Assembly (NCBI GenBank): GCA_947311255.1
Contig: CAMZKL010000025.1
Span: 1-60,172 of the forward strand
Source of the DNA: an uncultured Chlorobiota bacterium
GTDB taxonomy: Bacteria; Bacteroidota; Bacteroidia; Bacteroidales; JAADGE01
Length of the DNA stretch: 60,172 nucleotides
Direction: 5' to 3'
The notes under the pieces were generated by a model. That model was not told the origin of the DNA, did no database searches, and saw nothing but the letters and a program-made list of their open reading frames with translations. A program made the translations under genes and the position numbers. This document shows, piece after piece, positions 34,861 to 44,367 of the stretch; the first letter of the stretch is position 1, and each line of letters starts with the position of its first letter.

Positions 34861-36312
34861 ATGTTTAAAAACATCAAATATTCCTGTATTTTATCTTCAA
34901 TATTTCTACTTTTGTCATATTATACAAGTTCTCAAAACATTGATTGCTATACAATTATAGCAGGAAAGAATACAACTATTGATAATTCAGTTATTGTAGG
35001 ACACAATGAAGACGACGGCGGACCCGAAATGCTCGTTAATTGGTTTAAAGTTCCTGAAAAAAACTTCGGTCAAAACGATTCAATAACTTTACTGAACGGA
35101 ACAAAAATTCCGCAAACAAAAAAAACGTTTTCATACCTTCGTTTTCAAGTTATGAAACAAAAATTCGGCGATGCTTATTTAAACGAAAATTCTGTCTTAA
35201 TATGCTCCGATGCCTGTGCTTCAAAAGAAGATACAGCAAAAGGAAATATCGGATATTATTTGCGAAAAATTATTGCCGAGCAAGCAACAAGTGCAAGAAA
35301 TGCCGTTAAACTTGCCGGAAAGTTGATAGAAAAATACGGTTATGAATCTTCCGGCAGAACTTATACGATTGCCGATGCCCACGAAGTTTGGATGCTCTCT
35401 GCCGTTAAAGGAAAACATTGGATTGCCGCACGCATACCTGACGACGAAATTGCAATTATTCCTAATTATTATACAATTCAAGAGGTTGATTTACAAGATA
35501 CCGTAAATTTTCTTGCCGCTCCGGACATTATAAAATATGCTGAAAAAAGGGGATGGTATAATGCGGAAACCGACGGCAAATTTAATTTCCGAAAAGCATA
35601 CGGCGATTCTGCCTGCAATATTGCCGATTACAATATTCCGAGACAGCTTGCCGGAATAAATTTTCTGTCCGAAAAACAATATACCGAAAACGATATTTTG
35701 CCGTTTTCATTCAAACCGAAAAAGAAGATTTCCGGAAAAGATATAGAAAATATATTGTCAAGCCATTACGAAGGCACAAAATTTTGCCGTTTGCCGGAAA
35801 ATAAAAATCCGCATCAAAATAAAATCAGAGGAATTTGTACCCAAACAACACAATACAGCTTTGTTGCACAATTACGAAGCAATATGCCGGCTGCCGTCGG
35901 TGCGTTAATGTGGATTGCACCCTATAACGGTTGCCTGTTTCCGTATATTCCCGTTTATTTTGGAATTTATAACACAAACGAAAAAGTTCGGTTTAAAAAT
36001 TACAAAAATGCTGAAAATTTACAATTTGAAAACGATAAAAATAATCTTGACTTATTTCCGGAACATTCCTATTATGCTTTTAATCAATACATTAAATATA
36101 TTGAGCAAAATTATCCCGAACGTATTGAAGAATCCCGTATTTTCAAAAACTTAATCGAAAAAAAACTTTCAAAAAATCAAAAAAAACTTGAAAAATCGGT
36201 TCTTGAATTATACAAATCACATCCAAATGATACTAAAAACATTCTTACAAATTATTGCAATAAATATTTGGATAAAACATTAATAATTTCAAAACAAATT
36301 ATAAGAAAATAA
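34861..36312 (+). CDS. Secreted C69-family dipeptidase
   Basis: A 483-residue protein. A signal peptide (about 1-25) is followed at once by C29 in NIDCYTIIAGKN, the nucleophile of this N-terminal-nucleophile hydrolase family. VIVGHNEDDGGPEMLVNW, CSDACASKEDTAKGNIGYYL and GRTYTIADAHEVWMLSAVKG are the other conserved blocks. The family cleaves dipeptides after self-processing to expose the Cys. Export to the periplasm is likely. The DNA is visibly richer in G and C, with more GCC and CCG codons than its neighbours, which hints at recent acquisition. Confidence 0.88.
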   Translation: MFKNIKYSCILSSIFLLLSYYTSSQNIDCYTIIAGKNTTIDNSVIVGHNEDDGGPEMLVNWFKVPEKNFGQNDSITLLNGTKIPQTKKTFSYLRFQVMKQKFGDAYLNENSVLICSDACASKEDTAKGNIGYYLRKIIAEQATSARNAVKLAGKLIEKYGYESSGRTYTIADAHEVWMLSAVKGKHWIAARIPDDEIAIIPNYYTIQEVDLQDTVNFLAAPDIIKYAEKRGWYNAETDGKFNFRKAYGDSACNIADYNIPRQLAGINFLSEKQYTENDILPFSFKPKKKISGKDIENILSSHYEGTKFCRLPENKNPHQNKIRGICTQTTQYSFVAQLRSNMPAAVGALMWIAPYNGCLFPYIPVYFGIYNTNEKVRFKNYKNAENLQFENDKNNLDLFPEHSYYAFNQYIKYIEQNYPERIEESRIFKNLIEKKLSKNQKKLEKSVLELYKSHPNDTKNILTNYCNKYLDKTLIISKQIIRK

Positions 36313-36488
36313 AATTAATTATAATTTAGACAGTCAAAAATTAACTATAAACTTATTTTTTCCATTCTTGTCCGATTTAAAATATTAAAAGCTCTCTTCA
36401 ACACGCTTTTTTATTGGAAAAATGTTTTTAACTTTGAAACACAATATTTTATATTAGAAAATATCATTTCAATTTCAAAAGAAAATAT

Positions 36489-38171
36489 ATGTTGCTATTT
36501 TCAAAAAGACGGTTAAAACTGTATTCTATCTTTATTTTTATTATTATTTCTTCGTGTAATAAAAATGAAATCGAAGATAATTTTCTAATAAAACAAGCTG
36601 ATTCTCTATTTTTAGCTGGGAAGATTTATTCAGAAGATTCATTAAATCAACATAAAGCTTTGATACTTTTTAAAAAAGCTCTTAAAAATTATATTAAAAC
36701 AAATAATCAAGAAAAAATTGCAAAAACATATCAATATATTGGATATACCTACGATTATGAAGAAAAATACGACTCAGTTATTCTTTATCATAAAAAAGCA
36801 CTAAAGATTAATTTTGAAATTAATAATAAAAAAATGTCCGCAATTTCTGACAATTATATAGGAATTGCTTATACTATAAAAGGTAATTTAGATTCTGCTT
36901 ACTATTATTATTATTTAGGATTGGATTTAACAAAAGAAACACAAGATACAGTAGAATTTATAGAATTATATCAAAATCTTGGAATTTGTTATGATTATGG
37001 CGGTAATTTTCAAAAAGCCATTGAATGTAACCTTAAAGCATTGGAGTACAGCGAAAAAATAAATTACAATACTAGCATTGTTAGTTTGAATTTGCATATT
37101 GCACAATATTATAATAATATAAATGACACATTAAAAGCTGAAATTTACTGCTCCCAGGCATCAAAAAAGATAAAAAATATAAAAAATGCTTACGCAAAAG
37201 CAAGTTTTTACAATACACTTGGAGAATTATATCTCACCAAAAAAGAATATGAAAAAGCAAAAAAATATTTTTATGAAACAATAAAAACAAGTGAAGGAAC
37301 AAATTACAAAAGAGGTATTGCAGCAGCCTATGTTAATTTGGCATTAATATCATTAAAACAAAAAAAGTTTAAAGAATCTGAAAAATATGCTGAGAAGGCA
37401 ATAAATTTAGAGCTTTCAATTGGGGACATAAGCGGAGTAGTTTCTTCATTGGTTTGTCTTTCAAAAGTATTAACCAAACAAAATAAAACGGAAAAAGCAC
37501 TTTATAATCTAAATAAAGCAAAACAATTATCGAAAAAAAATGGTTTATTAGAAAATCTGCCCGATATTTATTATCATTATTATCAAATTTATAAATTAAA
37601 CAATAATTTTGAATCTTCACTTATAGAATTTGAAAAATATTCTAAATTAAAAGACAGTTTAGCAAGCACTAAATTAAAAGAAAAAGTTGCTGAAATTGAG
37701 ACAAAATACAGAACTGAGAAAAAGCAGCACAAAATTGATTTATTAAATAAAGAAAACAAAAACAAACAAAAACAAATTATAATTCAATTTTTGCTGATTG
37801 GAATTCTTCTTATTATTGCAATATTTATTGTTTATTCTTTTTACCAATTTAAAAAAAGAAAATCTGCTGAAATTGAAAAAATGCAAAATGATATTTACGA
37901 ATATCTTACTCAAATTGAAAACATTAAAAAATATTCAAAAAAATCAAAACTTGAAACAAAAAATGAAATAATTAAAGTTATAAATCAATTTGATTTAACC
38001 GAAAGAGAAAAAGATGTTTTATTATTAATTGCAGATGGATATAGTAATAACGAAATTGCCGAAAAATTATTTATTTCGTTAAGTACTGTTAAAACACATA
38101 TTTCAAATATCTTTTACAAATTAGACGTTAAAAACAGAATTGAGGCAATAAAAAAGACAAAATTTTTATAA
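36489..38171 (+). CDS. TPR receptor with LuxR-type HTH output
   Basis: A 560-residue protein. The N-terminal signal ends in ISSC (Cys23), which reads as a lipobox. Residues 50-400 contain TPR units (for example AKTYQYIGYTYDYEEKYDSV and ALEYSEKINYNTS). A membrane helix lies at about 428-450. A LuxR-type HTH fills about 500-560 (LTEREKDVLLLIADGYSNNE, then IAEKLFISLSTVKTHISNIF). TPRs are outside and the DNA-binding domain inside, so this is a one-protein membrane transcription factor. The lipobox plus membrane helix would anchor the sensor part twice, if real. It stands alone, upstream of the FG-GAP protein. Confidence 0.88.
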   Translation: MLLFSKRRLKLYSIFIFIIISSCNKNEIEDNFLIKQADSLFLAGKIYSEDSLNQHKALILFKKALKNYIKTNNQEKIAKTYQYIGYTYDYEEKYDSVILYHKKALKINFEINNKKMSAISDNYIGIAYTIKGNLDSAYYYYYLGLDLTKETQDTVEFIELYQNLGICYDYGGNFQKAIECNLKALEYSEKINYNTSIVSLNLHIAQYYNNINDTLKAEIYCSQASKKIKNIKNAYAKASFYNTLGELYLTKKEYEKAKKYFYETIKTSEGTNYKRGIAAAYVNLALISLKQKKFKESEKYAEKAINLELSIGDISGVVSSLVCLSKVLTKQNKTEKALYNLNKAKQLSKKNGLLENLPDIYYHYYQIYKLNNNFESSLIEFEKYSKLKDSLASTKLKEKVAEIETKYRTEKKQHKIDLLNKENKNKQKQIIIQFLLIGILLIIAIFIVYSFYQFKKRKSAEIEKMQNDIYEYLTQIENIKKYSKKSKLETKNEIIKVINQFDLTEREKDVLLLIADGYSNNEIAEKLFISLSTVKTHISNIFYKLDVKNRIEAIKKTKFL

Positions 38172-38275
38172 AAAAAAACACTTTTTTAACAAAATCATAC
38201 TTTAGTATGAGATAAAAATAACTTGTTTTCTATTAATTTGGTGTAAATTTTATTTACTAATTTAACATCAAAATT

Positions 38276-39766
38276 ATGAAGAACAAAAAAAACTTTTTTT
38301 TATTAGTTGTATTTATCCTTTCAATAGGAACAATACAAGCACAATGGACACAAACCGGAAATACCATTAATGGAGAAAATAACGATGATTGGTTTGGAAT
38401 TTCAGTAAGTTTAAGTTCAGACGGCTCAACACTTGCCGTTGGAGCAGCAAGAAATGATGACGGTGGAGAAAATGCCGGGCATGTTAGAGTTTTTAATAAT
38501 GTGGGCGGAACATGGACACAAATAGGAAGCGACCTAGACGGTGCATCATCCGAAGACTGGTACGGATATTCTGTTTGTCTAAGTTCTGACGGATCTATTC
38601 TTGTAGTGGGTGCAAGGAAAAATGATGCAGCGGGTAACGAAAATTCAGGAAGAATTTACATTTATGAAAATCAAGCTGGAACTTGGACGCAAATCCAAAC
38701 TCTTTTTGGACAAACTGCAAATGAAGAATTTGGTGTTTCAATTAGCTTGAGTGCCGACGGAACTATTTTTGCCATAGGTTCACCTTTTGACAACAATGCA
38801 AATGGAACAAATGCAGGAAAGGTAAGGATTTACAAAAAGTTAACAAATGTAACGATGTTAATAGGCGAAATATATGGCGAAGCAGCAGGAGATGAATCTG
38901 GAAGGTCAGTAAGTTTAAGTGCTGATGGAAATACACTTGCTATTGGTGCTGTTTATAATGACGGGTCTGCAACAGATGCCGGACATGTTAGAATTTATCA
39001 CTACGACGGAACAAACTGGTTGCAAATAGGAGATGATATTGATGGAGCAGCAACAGACGATTTCTTTGGTTATTCAGTAAGTTTAAGTTCAGATGCTTCA
39101 ACTGTTGCAATAGGAGCTGCTCATAATGATGATGTAGGAATTGATGCTGGCAGTGTATATATTTATGAAAATCAAAGCGATGCTTGGGTGCAAATAGGTA
39201 GTGATATTAACGGAGAGGCTGCTCTTGACAATTTTGGTGTTTCGGTCAGCTTAAACGACAATGGTTCAATAGTGGCAATCGGAGCATATAAAAATGATAA
39301 TGACGGAGGAGCAAGTGCCGGAAGTGTTCAAATATTTGAAAATCAAGACGGTACATGGACACAATTGGGTGCAAATATTAACGGTGCCGCCTCAATGGAC
39401 AATGCTGGCTCATCTGTTTGTTTAGATGCTTCTGGGTCGATAGTTGCAATTGGTTCACCTTACTTATTTACTACTGATTTTTCAGCAGGGTCGACAAGAG
39501 TATTTTCATATACCCCAGTTAATGTTGAAAGTTTACAACAAAAAAACATCCTAATTTATCCGAATCCTTCAACCGGAATTTATAAAATAAATACAAAGAA
39601 AAAGTACAAAGTAACTATTACCGATATTTCCGGAAAAATAATTAAACAATTCTTTACAGGAAAAGATGAATCTGAAATTGATATATCCGATAATGCTGTC
39701 GGACTATATTTTGTTATATTTCAAGACAAAGACTTTGTTGAAACTACAAAAATTATAAAAAAATAA
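38276..39766 (+). CDS. Seven-repeat FG-GAP beta-propeller protein with T9SS type A tail
   Basis: A 496-residue secreted protein. Residues 1-22 are the signal peptide. Seven repeats of about 57 residues follow, each reading FG.SVSLSSDG..LAVGA..ND....AG.V.IY (first NDDWFGISVSLSSDGSTLAV; last begins NAGSSVCLDASGSIVAIGSP). Seven is the number of blades in integrin-type propellers. Residues 420-496 are a T9SS type A sorting domain (LIYPNPSTGIYKIN, ending TTKIIKK). It should be secreted to the surface. A binding or adhesion role is inferred. A terminator follows the stop closely. Confidence 0.88.
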   Translation: MKNKKNFFLLVVFILSIGTIQAQWTQTGNTINGENNDDWFGISVSLSSDGSTLAVGAARNDDGGENAGHVRVFNNVGGTWTQIGSDLDGASSEDWYGYSVCLSSDGSILVVGARKNDAAGNENSGRIYIYENQAGTWTQIQTLFGQTANEEFGVSISLSADGTIFAIGSPFDNNANGTNAGKVRIYKKLTNVTMLIGEIYGEAAGDESGRSVSLSADGNTLAIGAVYNDGSATDAGHVRIYHYDGTNWLQIGDDIDGAATDDFFGYSVSLSSDASTVAIGAAHNDDVGIDAGSVYIYENQSDAWVQIGSDINGEAALDNFGVSVSLNDNGSIVAIGAYKNDNDGGASAGSVQIFENQDGTWTQLGANINGAASMDNAGSSVCLDASGSIVAIGSPYLFTTDFSAGSTRVFSYTPVNVESLQQKNILIYPNPSTGIYKINTKKKYKVTITDISGKIIKQFFTGKDESEIDISDNAVGLYFVIFQDKDFVETTKIIKK

Positions 39767-40154
39767 TTTTTTCTTATAAACTATTCAAAAAGCCAAGCAA
39801 TTTTGTTTGGCTTTTTATATTATATCATTTAGTTTGGCAACAATGAACAAAAAATAATTTTGCCTCGCATGAGAAGGCTTCGTAAAATAAGAGAGTTAAG
39901 AAATAAAATGCTAATTTTCAGAAAATAGAAATAACCGGATTTGAGATGTTCTTTTTATTTAATGTACACTTTTTCAATATTTATTTACAGCTAAAAAATT
40001 GATTCTCATATTAAAAAAAACTTAATTTGGATTGTTAAATTTTATAAATTGTGTTGAAAAATAAAAGTATGAATTTGCCCTTATAAAGAATAAGACTTTT
40101 TTTGTTCTGCAATTAAATATGTAATTTTGAGCAAAAAGCTAAAAAACACAAAAA
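39767..40154. other. Intergenic stretch, terminator then AT-rich leader
   Basis: After the terminator at 39787-39816 the remaining 340 bases are A/T-rich with no open reading frame of note and no recognised RNA. Nothing like the leader repeats described elsewhere is seen. Confidence 0.4.
39787..39816 (+). terminator. Rho-independent terminator
   Basis: AAAAAGCCAA (39787-39796) pairs with TTGGCTTTTT (39807-39816), with a loop of 10 bases. It lies 20 bases past the stop of the FG-GAP protein gene. Confidence 0.9.
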
Positions 40155-43100
40155 ATGAAAAAATTTTATAAATTATTAATATTTACAACTGCATTTTTGT
40201 TATCTCTAAATAATTATGCTCAAGAATTAGAAACTGTTATCCAAAGAGGACATCAAGGAGCAGTAAAAGTTGCAGTTTTTAGTCCGGATGGAAAATATAT
40301 TGTTACAGGAGGAAGAGATAAAACTGCAAAACTTTGGGAAGTTTCTTCCGGAAGAGAAATGAGAACTTTTCTTGGACATGAAGGAACCATTAGAGCTATA
40401 TGTTTTTCGCCCGATGGAAAAACAATTGCAACAGGAGGAGCTGATAAATTAGTAAAACTTTGGAATGTTGAAAATGGTAAGTTATTAAGAACTTTTAATT
40501 TCAACACTAAAAATTACTCTAGAACTAGCATCAGTTCTCTTGCACTAACATCTGATTACAAGTATATTATAATTGGACATATTGATGACAAAGTTGTAAT
40601 TTACAATATTGAAACAGGTAAATTTGTACGAGATTTCAAAGTAAATCCGAACACAAGTACAGGTTCTGGAATAAATATTGAAATAAGTAAGAATAATAAA
40701 AATATTTTAGTTTCCGGAGATAACAGAAAAGCAGACGTTTTTGATTTTGATACAGGAAAGAAAAAACATACTTATAAATCTGTTTTAAAAGGTAGCTGTG
40801 GAGGATGTGGAACTTATGCAAAATTTAGCCCGGATGAAAAATTTATTGTTCTAGGCGGAAATAACGGTCCTTTAGTTTTATTTGATGCAAAAAAAGAAGA
40901 AATAATCAGAACTTACAAAAAAGAAATTGACGGTATAAATTCAATTGATATAAGTCCTGATGGAACAAAAATTTTATTATCAGAAAGAAAAATAATTTTA
41001 ATCTTTAATACTCGAACAGGGAAATTAGTAAAAAAGATAAAAGCACATAAAAAAGAAATTAATTATGCTGAATTTAGTACAGATTCTAAATATATTATTT
41101 CTGCAAGCGATGATGGAACTGCTGTTATTAGAACTGCATCAAATGGAAAAAAAATACAAACGTTTACAGGCTTTTTAAATACTAGCGACAATGGAACAAA
41201 ACTTGACAGAGAAGAATATTGGGAATTTTGGGAAAGAACATATTTTGATTATAAAACCAATATAAAACTAAGCCCAAACGGAAAACTTTTAATTATAGGA
41301 AAAAAAGATTCTATAGCAAAAGTTCTTGATTTTGAAACAGGAAAAAAAGCATATGACCTTAAAGGACATTCTGGAGCAGTTATTTGCTTTGACTTCTCGC
41401 CTGATGGAAAAACAATTGCAACAGGAAGCACAGATAAAACTATAAAATTATGGAATGCACAAAGTGGAGATTTAATTAAAACACTTAAAGGGCATTACGG
41501 AATGATATTATCAATTCATTTTGATAAAACCGGAAAAAAACTATTATCAACAGCTTATGATTCTGACACATATATTTGGAATATTGAAACAGGCAAACAC
41601 GAAAAATATTTTAAGGGTATTAAAGCATATTGCTCAGACTTTTCAGTACTGGGAAATTATATTACAATAGGCACATTTGATAATAATTTATCGTTTTATG
41701 AAATTGATTCCGAATCTAAATTCAGAGACTATGTGGGGCATACAAAATTAGTTACAGATTTTGCATTCAGTCCGGATGGAAGAACAATTGTTTCAACATC
41801 TTGGGATGGAAAAGCTAATGTTTTTGATGTAGTTTCTGGATTTCAAACAATGCAATTAATTGGGCACACGGATAAAATAAATACTATTTTATATTCAAAA
41901 TACGGAAAATATATTTTTACAGGAAGTTCTGATGGAACAATAAAAATGTGGGACGCAAAAACAGGCAAAAATATTAAAACCTTCAAAGGTCATAAATCGG
42001 GAGTAACTTCTTTACAAATAACTCCTGATAACCAATCACTTGTTTCATGTAGTATTGAAGGTGTTATAAAAGTATGGGAAATTGTAAATGCAAAAGTAAT
42101 TTACACTTATTACCAACTTTCGAGAGACGATTGGTTCGTAAAAGCAAGAGGAGGTTTTTTTGACGGAAATGCCGGAGCAAAAAAATACATTTACTTTGTA
42201 AAAGGCATGAAAACCTATCATGTAAATCAGTTTTTTGAAGATTTCTACAGACCCGGCTTACTTCAACAGGCATACCAAACAAAAGGACTAATTAATGAAA
42301 ACTTAAACTTGCAAGAGTATTTAAAAAAATCGCCTCCTCCAAGCCTAAAATTTAAAACTTTTGTAAATGATTCTTCTTACAAACAAAATATTTTAGATAT
42401 TGAATTTCAGCTAATTGATAATGGAGGAGGAATTGATGAAATTAAAATTATGCATAATGGAAAACGTATTTTTACAGATTATTCAGGAATTAGAAAAATT
42501 AAAAGAGGTAAAAAGCATAATGAAAAAATACATATTAATTTAGTGCCTGGCAGGAACAAAATTCAAATTTCTGCTTTCAGTAAAGGAAGAATTGAATCTA
42601 GTGTAATTCAACAATCTGTATATTATGACAGCAAAAAAAATCTACCTAACTGTTATGTTCTTACAATTGGAATTGATAAATATAAAAATGAAAGTTTAAA
42701 TTTGAATTATGCAAAAGCAGATGCAAAAGCTTTTTCTAACCTAATTAAAAAAAGAAGTAAACCTTTATTTAAGAATATGTTATTCTATAATCTTTATGAT
42801 AAAAATGCTGAAAAATCAAATATTATAAATGCTATTGCTGAAATTTCTAAAAATGCAATGCCCGAAGATGTATTCATTTTTTATTATGCAGGACACGGAA
42901 GTATGTTAGGGACAGATTTTTATTTTGTGCCTACTGATTGTATAAGATTATACGACACAGAAGTGTTAAATGAGAAAGCAATTATGGCAGATTATATGCA
43001 AGAAAATTTCAATAAAATAAAAGCCTTAAAACAAATTATGATTTTAGATGCTTGTCAATCCGGTGGTGCTACTAAAGTATTAGGACAAAGAGGTGCAGGA

Positions 43101-43409
43101 AGAGAAAAAGCTATTGCACAACTTTCTAGAAGCACAGGAATTCATGTTCTAGCATCTGCAGGAAGTGAACAATTTGCTATTGAGTTCAAAAGTCTTGGTC
43201 ATGGCTTATTTACCTACATATTACTTGATGCCCTTGGTGGAAGTGCAGATGGTTCGCCGCTAGATGGCAAAGTAACAGTCTATGAATTAAAATCTTATCT
43301 TGACGATCAAGTTCCGGAATACACTAAAAGATTTAAAGGTGTTAGACAATATCCTCAGTCTTATTCAGGAGGAAATGATTTTCCTTTGGTTATTGATGAT
43401 GTAAAGTAA
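40155..43409 (+). CDS. Secreted WD40-repeat protein with C-terminal caspase-like (C14) domain
   Basis: A 1084-residue protein. Residues 1-22 are a signal peptide (ending NYAQE). About twelve WD40 repeats fill roughly 30-660 in one or two propellers (for example VFSPDGKYIVTGGRDKTAKL and FSPDGKTIATGSTDKTIKLW). A linker region (about 660-830) includes an Ig-like part. The C-terminal C14 peptidase domain (about 830-1084) has the dyad H914 (YYAGHGS) and C967 (LDACQSGG). Such metacaspase-like domains cut peptide bonds after basic or acidic residues. A secreted member is unusual because most bacterial caspase homologues act in the cytoplasm. The target is unknown. The VanW gene follows with 71 bases between stop and chosen start. 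Confidence 0.9.
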   Translation: MKKFYKLLIFTTAFLLSLNNYAQELETVIQRGHQGAVKVAVFSPDGKYIVTGGRDKTAKLWEVSSGREMRTFLGHEGTIRAICFSPDGKTIATGGADKLVKLWNVENGKLLRTFNFNTKNYSRTSISSLALTSDYKYIIIGHIDDKVVIYNIETGKFVRDFKVNPNTSTGSGINIEISKNNKNILVSGDNRKADVFDFDTGKKKHTYKSVLKGSCGGCGTYAKFSPDEKFIVLGGNNGPLVLFDAKKEEIIRTYKKEIDGINSIDISPDGTKILLSERKIILIFNTRTGKLVKKIKAHKKEINYAEFSTDSKYIISASDDGTAVIRTASNGKKIQTFTGFLNTSDNGTKLDREEYWEFWERTYFDYKTNIKLSPNGKLLIIGKKDSIAKVLDFETGKKAYDLKGHSGAVICFDFSPDGKTIATGSTDKTIKLWNAQSGDLIKTLKGHYGMILSIHFDKTGKKLLSTAYDSDTYIWNIETGKHEKYFKGIKAYCSDFSVLGNYITIGTFDNNLSFYEIDSESKFRDYVGHTKLVTDFAFSPDGRTIVSTSWDGKANVFDVVSGFQTMQLIGHTDKINTILYSKYGKYIFTGSSDGTIKMWDAKTGKNIKTFKGHKSGVTSLQITPDNQSLVSCSIEGVIKVWEIVNAKVIYTYYQLSRDDWFVKARGGFFDGNAGAKKYIYFVKGMKTYHVNQFFEDFYRPGLLQQAYQTKGLINENLNLQEYLKKSPPPSLKFKTFVNDSSYKQNILDIEFQLIDNGGGIDEIKIMHNGKRIFTDYSGIRKIKRGKKHNEKIHINLVPGRNKIQISAFSKGRIESSVIQQSVYYDSKKNLPNCYVLTIGIDKYKNESLNLNYAKADAKAFSNLIKKRSKPLFKNMLFYNLYDKNAEKSNIINAIAEISKNAMPEDVFIFYYAGHGSMLGTDFYFVPTDCIRLYDTEVLNEKAIMADYMQENFNKIKALKQIMILDACQSGGATKVLGQRGAGREKAIAQLSRSTGIHVLASAGSEQFAIEFKSLGHGLFTYILLDALGGSADGSPLDGKVTVYELKSYLDDQVPEYTKRFKGVRQYPQSYSGGNDFPLVIDDVK

Positions 43410-43479
43410 AACATAATATTGTATAAATTTGAAATATTTTTATTTATTCAATATTACAAGTTTGCAATCATTTAAGGAA

Positions 43480-44292
43480 ATGAATAAAATAAAAAAACCT
43501 GCAAAAAGAAGTCAGCTAAGACAAATTATAGGGAAAGAGTATTTTATATTCTTAAAGAAATACGAATGGTTTTTTGGCAAAAAAAAATGGGCAAGTTCAA
43601 AATCTTTTATTGAATTTGAAAACTCAATTTTTAAACACAAATCTATGATACTTCGTCCTTTAAAGGATGTTGATATGTATTTGCAAGAAAATAAAAGAAA
43701 AAATCTAGAAATAGCAATCAAACATATTAACAAAACTCTTATAAAACCAGAAGAAACTTTTTCCGTTTGGAAACTTATTGGAAGACCTACAAAAAAAAAG
43801 GGATATTTAGACGGACTTGTTTTAAAACAAGGAAAAATAAGCAAAGATACAGGAGGAGGATTATGTCAGCTTGGAAATTTACTTTTTTGGATTTTTTCTC
43901 ATTCACCTCTAACAATTACTGAAAGATACAGACACGGATTTGATGTTTTTCCTGATGAAAACCGTAAAGTTCCTTTTGGAGCAGGTGCAACCTTATCGTA
44001 TAATTATATTGACTTACAAGTGAAGAATGAGACTGATTTTACTTTTAAAATAAATCTATGGATGGATAAAACCCATTTAGTTGGAGAATTACTTTCAAAT
44101 AAAAAGATTTGCAAGACATATAAAATTGAAGAAAGAGATCATTTAATAAAACAACAATTTTTGGGAGGATATTCTAGACACAATAAGATTATTCAGATAG
44201 AAAATGATAATGGAATAATAAAAGAAAAACTTATCGTAGAAAATCATGCTATTATGATGTACAACCCATTTCTTGAAGAAAAGAGGGATTAA
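43480..44292 (+). CDS. VanW family protein
   Basis: A 270-residue protein from the ATG at 43480. An alternative TTG start at 43429 would add 17 residues that do not fit the family's beginning. The VanW domain shows TFSVWKLIGRPTKKKGYLDG, then KDTGGGLCQLGNLLFWIFSH, then RYRHGFDVFPDENRKVPFGA. VanW proteins accompany some vancomycin-resistance clusters, but most occur elsewhere and their function is unknown. No van genes are nearby. It lies close downstream of the WD40-caspase gene and may share its transcript. Confidence 0.85.
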   Translation: MNKIKKPAKRSQLRQIIGKEYFIFLKKYEWFFGKKKWASSKSFIEFENSIFKHKSMILRPLKDVDMYLQENKRKNLEIAIKHINKTLIKPEETFSVWKLIGRPTKKKGYLDGLVLKQGKISKDTGGGLCQLGNLLFWIFSHSPLTITERYRHGFDVFPDENRKVPFGAGATLSYNYIDLQVKNETDFTFKINLWMDKTHLVGELLSNKKICKTYKIEERDHLIKQQFLGGYSRHNKIIQIENDNGIIKEKLIVENHAIMMYNPFLEEKRD

Positions 44293-44367
44293 TCAACTTA
44301 GGTTTTTATTTAAAATATCGAATAATAAATATTGAACTTTGAAGTAAAAAAATCCAAAAAATTTGGA

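Noticed and set aside
43429-43479. TTG start for the VanW gene
   Set aside because: An ATG at 43480, preceded by an AAGGA run, gives a better family start; the extra residues show no conservation pattern.
43480-44292. Vancomycin resistance role for the VanW protein
   Set aside because: No vanH/A/X/Y/R/S genes are present, and VanW homologues are common outside resistance clusters.
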